Of a DNA stretch of 64,000 nucleotides, positions 59,523 to 64,000 are shown one piece after another; the stretch's first letter is position 1; each line of letters starts with the position of its first letter. The stretch is from Gautieria morchelliformis (taxonomy: Eukaryota; Basidiomycota; Agaricomycetes; Gomphales; Gomphaceae). Made by a program: the position numbers and the translations under genes. The stretch covers positions 175,784-239,783 of the forward strand of contig WHVA01000128.1 in NCBI GenBank assembly GCA_015179125.1. The letters are read 5' to 3'. The notes under the pieces were generated by a model, which worked only from the letters and a program-made list of their open reading frames with translations, did not search any database and was not told the DNA's origin.

Positions 59523-59548
59523 CACAAGTCGGAATCACGTGACTTGTG
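59523..59548. promoter_or_regulatory. Dyad with E-box between LTR and antisense ORF
   Basis: CACAAGTC and GACTTGTG flank a TCACGTGA palindrome (59535-59542). The same TCACGTGA lies at 54876-54883 beside the old LTR, with the left arm CACAAGTC also kept (54865-54872). It sits about 65 bases upstream of the antisense ORF's ATG. Conservation between two diverged copies suggests a regulatory or tRNA-independent structural role, possibly a bHLH-type binding site. Confidence 0.4.
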
Positions 59549-59611
59549 AACAAACGCGTCGGAGTTTGAAATATAGACGGGAAACAAGACGCGTCTTCTG
59601 TTTACTCCATC

Positions 59612-60805
59612 ATGAGCTCTTCAGTCGATTTCTCTAAAATGTCCAGTGCCGAGATGAAGCAGCACTTTGCTGATATTCTTGCGCAGAAGGAACTGGCCGA
59701 GAAGCGCGAGGCCGAGGAAGCCGCGCGGAAAGAGAGGGAGCGGCTGGAGGAGGAGCGCAAGGAACTGGAGCGTCGGGAGCAGGAACGGAAGGAGAAGGAG
59801 GAGCGTGACCGTAAGCGTCGCGAGGAGGAGTCGCGCGCCCGTGAAGAACAACGGAAACGGAATGCGGCCGAAAAGGCTGCGGAAGAAAAGGCCGTGGCGG
59901 AAAAGGCAGGGAAGTTCCGGGTGAGTCGGAAATGTCGTGGGGAGGTTCCGGAGCTCACAGAGAACTGCCAGAGAGTTGCCGATTCCGAGGGGGAGTCGGA
60001 AGCGGAAAGCACGCCGTCTCCAGAGGGCAAGGGGAAGCAAAAGGAAAGTGCTCCTATGCCGAACGTAGTTGAGGAGCGGAAACGGAGGGCGGACGAGTTC
60101 CAGCAGGCTCGGAAGGAGAAGCTGGCTCGGATACTGGAGTTGCGAGAGCTGGGACCGGAAAATCCTGCGATCCGGAAAAGGAAGTCCAGGGACGGTGAGG
60201 AGGAGAAGGCTCCTTGCGATACGTGCGAGGTCAAGGGCCTGGAGTGCGTGTGGTCGGAAAATCCGCGGGAGACGGCCTGCGAGCGGTGCCGGGACAAGAA
60301 GTGCCGTTGCGTGGTGGATGGGTGTGCCGCTAGGGTGGAGCGGAAACGGCGCAGGGTTGAGACCGAGGGGCCTGAAACCCCCAAGTCAAAACCGGGACCA
60401 AGCGGAAAGAAGGCGGAAGGGTTTCCGGTGACCGGAACATCGGAAACAGCGGTGCTGAACCGCTTCAGCATGGCATCTCCGCTGCTAGACATCGCGGAGT
60501 CGCTGAGGGGGATCCGGAAAACCCAACGCGGGATCCGGAAGCTGCTGACGGATATGGCGGTGGTTCAGGAACAGCAGTTGCTGTCGTTCCAGAACCAGAT
60601 GACCGTCATGTCGGCGGTCCTGGAGCAGTTCAAGCGCGAGTACCGGTGGCGGAACGAGATGGTCCGGGAAAGGATGGAACCACGGGTGCAGGAGGAGAAC
60701 GAGGCGGAAACGAGGGAACGGTTAGACACGGAGTTGGTGGTCGTCGAGGTAGGAGGGTCGGAAAAGGACCGGAAGCGGAAAGGGAGGTCGAGGCGGAGAC
60801 CATGA
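59612..60805 (+). CDS. Antisense ORF in Ty3/gypsy: coiled coil + Zn2Cys6
   Basis: An open frame of 397 codons runs opposite to the retrotransposon, between its integrase and 3' LTR. It starts MSSSVDFSKMSSAEMKQHFA. Residues about 30-115 are a highly charged Glu/Lys/Arg coiled coil. Cys202, 205, 212, 223, 226 and 233 match C-x2-C-x6-C-x10-C-x2-C-x6-C, the Zn(II)2Cys6 fungal DNA-binding pattern, followed by a basic patch (RVERKRRRV). A second helical region (about 280-340) contains TQRGIRKLLTDMAVVQEQQ. The last 240 bases overlap the integrase frame on the other strand. A relic at 54958 shows the ORF belongs to the family. It could regulate the element's own transcription; this is inference. Confidence 0.65.
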   Translation: MSSSVDFSKMSSAEMKQHFADILAQKELAEKREAEEAARKERERLEEERKELERREQERKEKEERDRKRREEESRAREEQRKRNAAEKAAEEKAVAEKAGKFRVSRKCRGEVPELTENCQRVADSEGESEAESTPSPEGKGKQKESAPMPNVVEERKRRADEFQQARKEKLARILELRELGPENPAIRKRKSRDGEEEKAPCDTCEVKGLECVWSENPRETACERCRDKKCRCVVDGCAARVERKRRRVETEGPETPKSKPGPSGKKAEGFPVTGTSETAVLNRFSMASPLLDIAESLRGIRKTQRGIRKLLTDMAVVQEQQLLSFQNQMTVMSAVLEQFKREYRWRNEMVRERMEPRVQEENEAETRERLDTELVVVEVGGSEKDRKRKGRSRRRP

Positions 60806-63800
60806 GGGAGGAGTAGGGTGTCAAGGTGACTTGTAGTATTTTTCTTGAAGTGTCGGAAATTAGCATATCGGAATAATAATCGGATTTTCTTTTGAATTAT
60901 GACTTGAGAAATGTAAGCGAGCCGTGGTGTCGGAATGAGGTCGGAATTGACTAGGGCGCGGAATGGGCCAGGCTTGTCAGGATATGACTTGTGGAAGTCA
61001 GAGACGAGGTCAGAGGCGTGGTCAAGTTCCGTGGCGGAAATCCACGAGGTCTCTTCGTCGGTGTTTTCATAGCCTGCCCACTTGACTAGGTACTGGAGTT
61101 GGCAGCGGTATCGTCTGTCGAGCTTGGAGTTGAGAATTTCCGAAATCTCATATTCCGGTTCTCCGTCGATGACGACTGGCGGAGGCGGAGGTTGTTCTCG
61201 ATTCAGAATTGTATTCGGAACTGCTGGCTCAAGCATAGAGACATGGAATACCGGATGTACTGCGCGCATATTGTCAGGAAGTCTGAGGGTGAAAGAACGA
61301 CTGCCGGCCTTAGCGATGATCTCGTAAGGACCGAGGTATTTCTCAGAGAGCTTCTTCGAGGGGCGAGTGGTGCGGAAGTTTTCCGCTTTGACAAAGGCTT
61401 TGTCGCCTATCTCGAATGCCGGTTGCGGAAGGCGTTTCCGATCGGCGGAAGTTTGGTATCTCTTCTGGGCAGCGGTAATGTTCTCTCGGAGGTGCTGGTG
61501 AAGGTCGTCAAGTTCCACAACGAAATCTCGGGCTCTTGCAGAGGCGAGGTCGCGTTCAGGGTGGATGGCGAGATTCGGGTGGTAGCCCTTGTTGGCATAA
61601 AAGGGTGAAATTCCGGTGGTAGCGGAAGGCGCGTTGTTGTAGGCAAATTCCGCGAGCGGAAGAAGGTCGGACCAATTGCTATGTTGGTAGTTGCAATAGA
61701 CGCGGAGATACTGCTCAAGGGTCTGATTAGTACGTTCTGTTTGTCCGTCTCCTTCGGGGTGATAACCGGAAGTGAAGTGGAGCTTCATGTCGAGAGCCTT
61801 GCCGAGTGTGCGGAAAAAGGAGGACACGAATTCGGACCCACGGTCGGAAGTGACATGGGAAGGGATTCCGTGCTTGGAAAAGACGTGGAGCACAAAGAGC
61901 TGTGCGAGCTGGGCGGAAGTTATGGTGTCGTATGTTGGAATAAAGATGGACTGCTTTGTGAGGCGGTCAACGATCACTAGAATGGTATCGTAGCCGGATG
62001 ACTTAGGAAGTTTCTCAATGAAATCCATGGATATCGAATTCCACGGTTGGTCCGGGATCGGAAGTTGTTCAGGAGGCCGTAGGGTTTGTGACGTTGAGGC
62101 TTGGCTCGCATACAGGTGGTGCATGACTTGCAGTAGTCTTGGACCATCGTGCGGAGGAGAGGCCAAGTATAGGTACGTCGATTATGTCGAGGGTCTTGTT
62201 CTGGCCTTGGTGTCCTGAGAGCGGATGATCGTGGCTTTGCTGGAGCACGCGAAGTCGTAGATCGTTGGTGTCCGGAACGTAAATCCGGGACTTGTACCGG
62301 AGAAATCCGTCGGAATCGAGGGACCATCCAGGACTGGTGGGGTAATCGAGGTGGGTTGCGGAGGTGGGGTCGGAACGGAGTGCGGAACGGATGTCGGAAT
62401 GGATAGACTCGGTGTCCATAATAATTGAGGCGCGGAGTAGTGGAAACTGCAATGCTGTGGCACGCAGGGACGATGCCAGTTGCTCAGTGGAGAATACTGG
62501 GCGGAAATTGTGCGGATTAACGCTGGCATAGTCGCTACTTCCCTCTTTTGGGTAGACGTCCCAAGTCTAGTGAGCGCGTCGGGTTTTGCTCCGAGCTTTC
62601 CGGGGCGGAAACGGATCACCATGTTGAACTGTGAGAGGTATTCAGACCAGCGGACTTGACGGCGAGTCAAAATCTTAGTGGTTGCAAAATACTCAAGGTT
62701 CTTATGATCTGTTACAACGTCGATGGGATAAGTTGGACCTTCGAGGTAATGTCTCCAGATTTTGAAGGCTTCGAAAATCGCAAGTAGTTCCTTATCGTGG
62801 ACGTCGTAGTTGAGTTCCGGGGCGGAAAAGGTGCGGGAATGAAAGGCGATCGGATGAATTTCTCCGTCGTCGGGTGAAATGATGGAAAGAATGGCGGCTA
62901 GCGCGTAGTCAGAAGCGTCGGTTTCGAGTACAAGTTGGGCATCAGGAATCCAGAAACCGAGTATGGGAGCCGTGGTGAAGGCCGATTTGAGGGCTTCAAA
63001 TGCGGAGCGGCATTCCGGTGTGAAATTCCAAGGGGCACCCTTCCTGGTGAGACGCGTGAGCGGAACAGTAATGTCGGAAAAATTATAAATGAAACGTCGG
63101 TAAAGTTGGCGAAGCCGAGGAAAGACTGCACATCCTTAACACGTCGGGGTTCGGCCATTCTTGAATTGCCTTGACCTTGTCCTCTGCCATGGTAAGACCT
63201 GTTGGAGAGAGGATGTAGCCGAGGTATTCGACCGTGTCGCGATGCCATTTGCATTTCTCTGCTTTTGCGTAGAGATGGTGTTTGCGTAGACGGCGGAGTA
63301 CTTCGCGGACATGTTCTCGATGTTTTTTCCGGTGTGTCGGAATAGATGAGGATGTCGTCAATGTAGACTAGAACGCATACGTCGAGGAGGTCGGAAAATA
63401 CGTCGTTCATGAATCGCTGAAAAGCGGCGGGAGCATTGGTTAGACCAAAAGGCATGACAGTCCACTCAAAGGCACCGTAGCGGGTGCGGAAGGTGGTTTT
63501 CCACTCGTCACCTTCCCGATGCGGACAAGGTGATAAGCGTGCCGGAGGTCAATTTTGGTGTAGATCTTCGCCCTGCGGGGAGTGTCAAGTAAGTCGGAAA
63601 TGCGCGGAAGCGGATATTTGTCCTTTTTAGTGAGGGCATTGAGTCCGCGGAAATCGACGCAGAGGCGGAGAGATCCATCCTTCTTCTTGACGAAGAGGAC
63701 CGGAGCGCCGTGCGGAGACAGCGAAGGGCGGATAAAGCCCATGTTGAGATGTTCATCGACGAACTCTCGGAGAGTTAGGAGTTCACTTTGCGAAAGAGAG

Positions 63801-63940
63801 TAGATCGGTCCAAGGGGCGGAGATGCTCCTTCTTCCAAATCTATCTTCAAGTCGTAAGGTCGATGTTCAGCAGGTTTGTCGGCTTTGGCCTTATTGAACA
63901 CGTCCGGGAAGTCACGATATTCTTCCGGAACTGAGCTCAT
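60565..63940 (-). pseudogene. Ty3/gypsy pol: RT, RNase H, integrase, chromodomain
   Basis: The pol polyprotein is readable on the minus strand but broken. RT blocks are [50 protein letters not shown] and the catalytic [11 protein letters not shown]. RNase H is at about 63.0-62.7 kb. Integrase shows the zinc-finger part (HDHPLSGH...CKSCTTC), then a continuous 533-codon frame (62166-60565). That frame includes MDFIEKLP, SDRGSEF, GQTERTNQTLEQ (DDE) and a chromodomain (YRCQLQYLVKWAGYENTDEE). One-base frameshifts are visible near 63520, 63335, 63140, 63085, 62180 and 62060. The frame continues ~120 codons past the chromodomain into sequence antisense to the plus-strand ORF; that tail is probably not functional. 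Confidence 0.85.
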
Positions 63941-64000
63941 GTCGACCGGAGCGGAAGTCGAGGCGGAACGAGCCTTGACTGAAGCCGAATCGGAGAGGTG

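Larger units (their letters stand above)
58831..64000 (-). mobile_element. Ty3/gypsy chromovirus (3' part; runs off the window)
   Basis: The order on the minus strand is reverse transcriptase, RNase H, integrase, chromodomain, a spacer containing an antisense ORF, polypurine tract and 3' LTR. The gag, protease and 5' LTR must lie beyond 64000. The element is strikingly rich in CGGAA/TTCCG pentamers compared with the flanking host genes. Pol carries several one-base frameshifts, so this copy is defective. Confidence 0.8.

Noticed and set aside
59602-60492. 296-codon minus-strand Ser/Arg-rich ORF
   Set aside because: Complement of the antisense Zn2Cys6 ORF; composition is what a Glu/Lys coiled coil gives on the other strand.

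Overview
The window looks like genomic DNA of a mushroom-forming basidiomycete (Agaricomycetes). Host genes are dense and split by many ~50-60 bp GT-AG introns. The proteins are typical fungal housekeeping and wood/plant-decay types (ATG1, SFM1, AMSH, GPI11, PHO13, GH28, GH29, P450s). The mobile elements (Helitron, CACTA/TNP2, pogo-like DDE, chromodomain Ty3/gypsy) are those that fill basidiomycete genomes. No species is assigned.

Layout. 1-9.3 kb is nested mobile DNA: a tandem repeat, two Helitron 3' ends with a Ty3-type LTR between them, a non-autonomous Helitron carrying a 21-bp minisatellite, and a near-complete Helitron (Rep/HUH plus PIF1-like helicase) with one frameshift. 9.3-15 kb holds a decayed CACTA-type element (TNP2 transposase plus a second ORF). 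16.3-28 kb is a host segment shaped by duplication: a P450 pseudogene (+), an intact AMSH-like deubiquitinase (+), a badly decayed second AMSH 3' half (+), an apparently intact paralogous P450 (-), and an exon-1 relic of a third P450 copy.

28.4-45.6 kb is the gene-rich core: a MYND finger protein, ATG1, SFM1, alpha-L-fucosidase (GH29), polygalacturonase (GH28), a short-chain dehydrogenase, GPI11/PIG-F and a class III CoA-transferase. 46.7-48.7 kb has no recognisable gene. It carries a cluster of five long imperfect palindromes with unrelated stem sequences, the most unusual DNA structure here. 49-52.8 kb holds PHO13 and an arrestin-like gene.

53-64 kb is again repeat-rich: a ~700-bp inverted-repeat element, pieces of at least two LTR families, a 3'-truncated pogo-like transposase, minisatellites, and the 3' part of a Ty3/gypsy chromovirus on the minus strand. 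Between its integrase and 3' LTR this element carries a long plus-strand (antisense) ORF with a perfect Zn(II)2Cys6 cysteine pattern. A second, older copy of the family retains the start of the same ORF, so the ORF appears to belong to the element.

Frameshifts and stops were found in the mobile elements and the first P450, while the host genes I followed exon by exon stay open. This argues that the lesions are real decay rather than sequencing error. The host genes do not form one pathway; they are an ordinary syntenic mix with repeats inserted around them.
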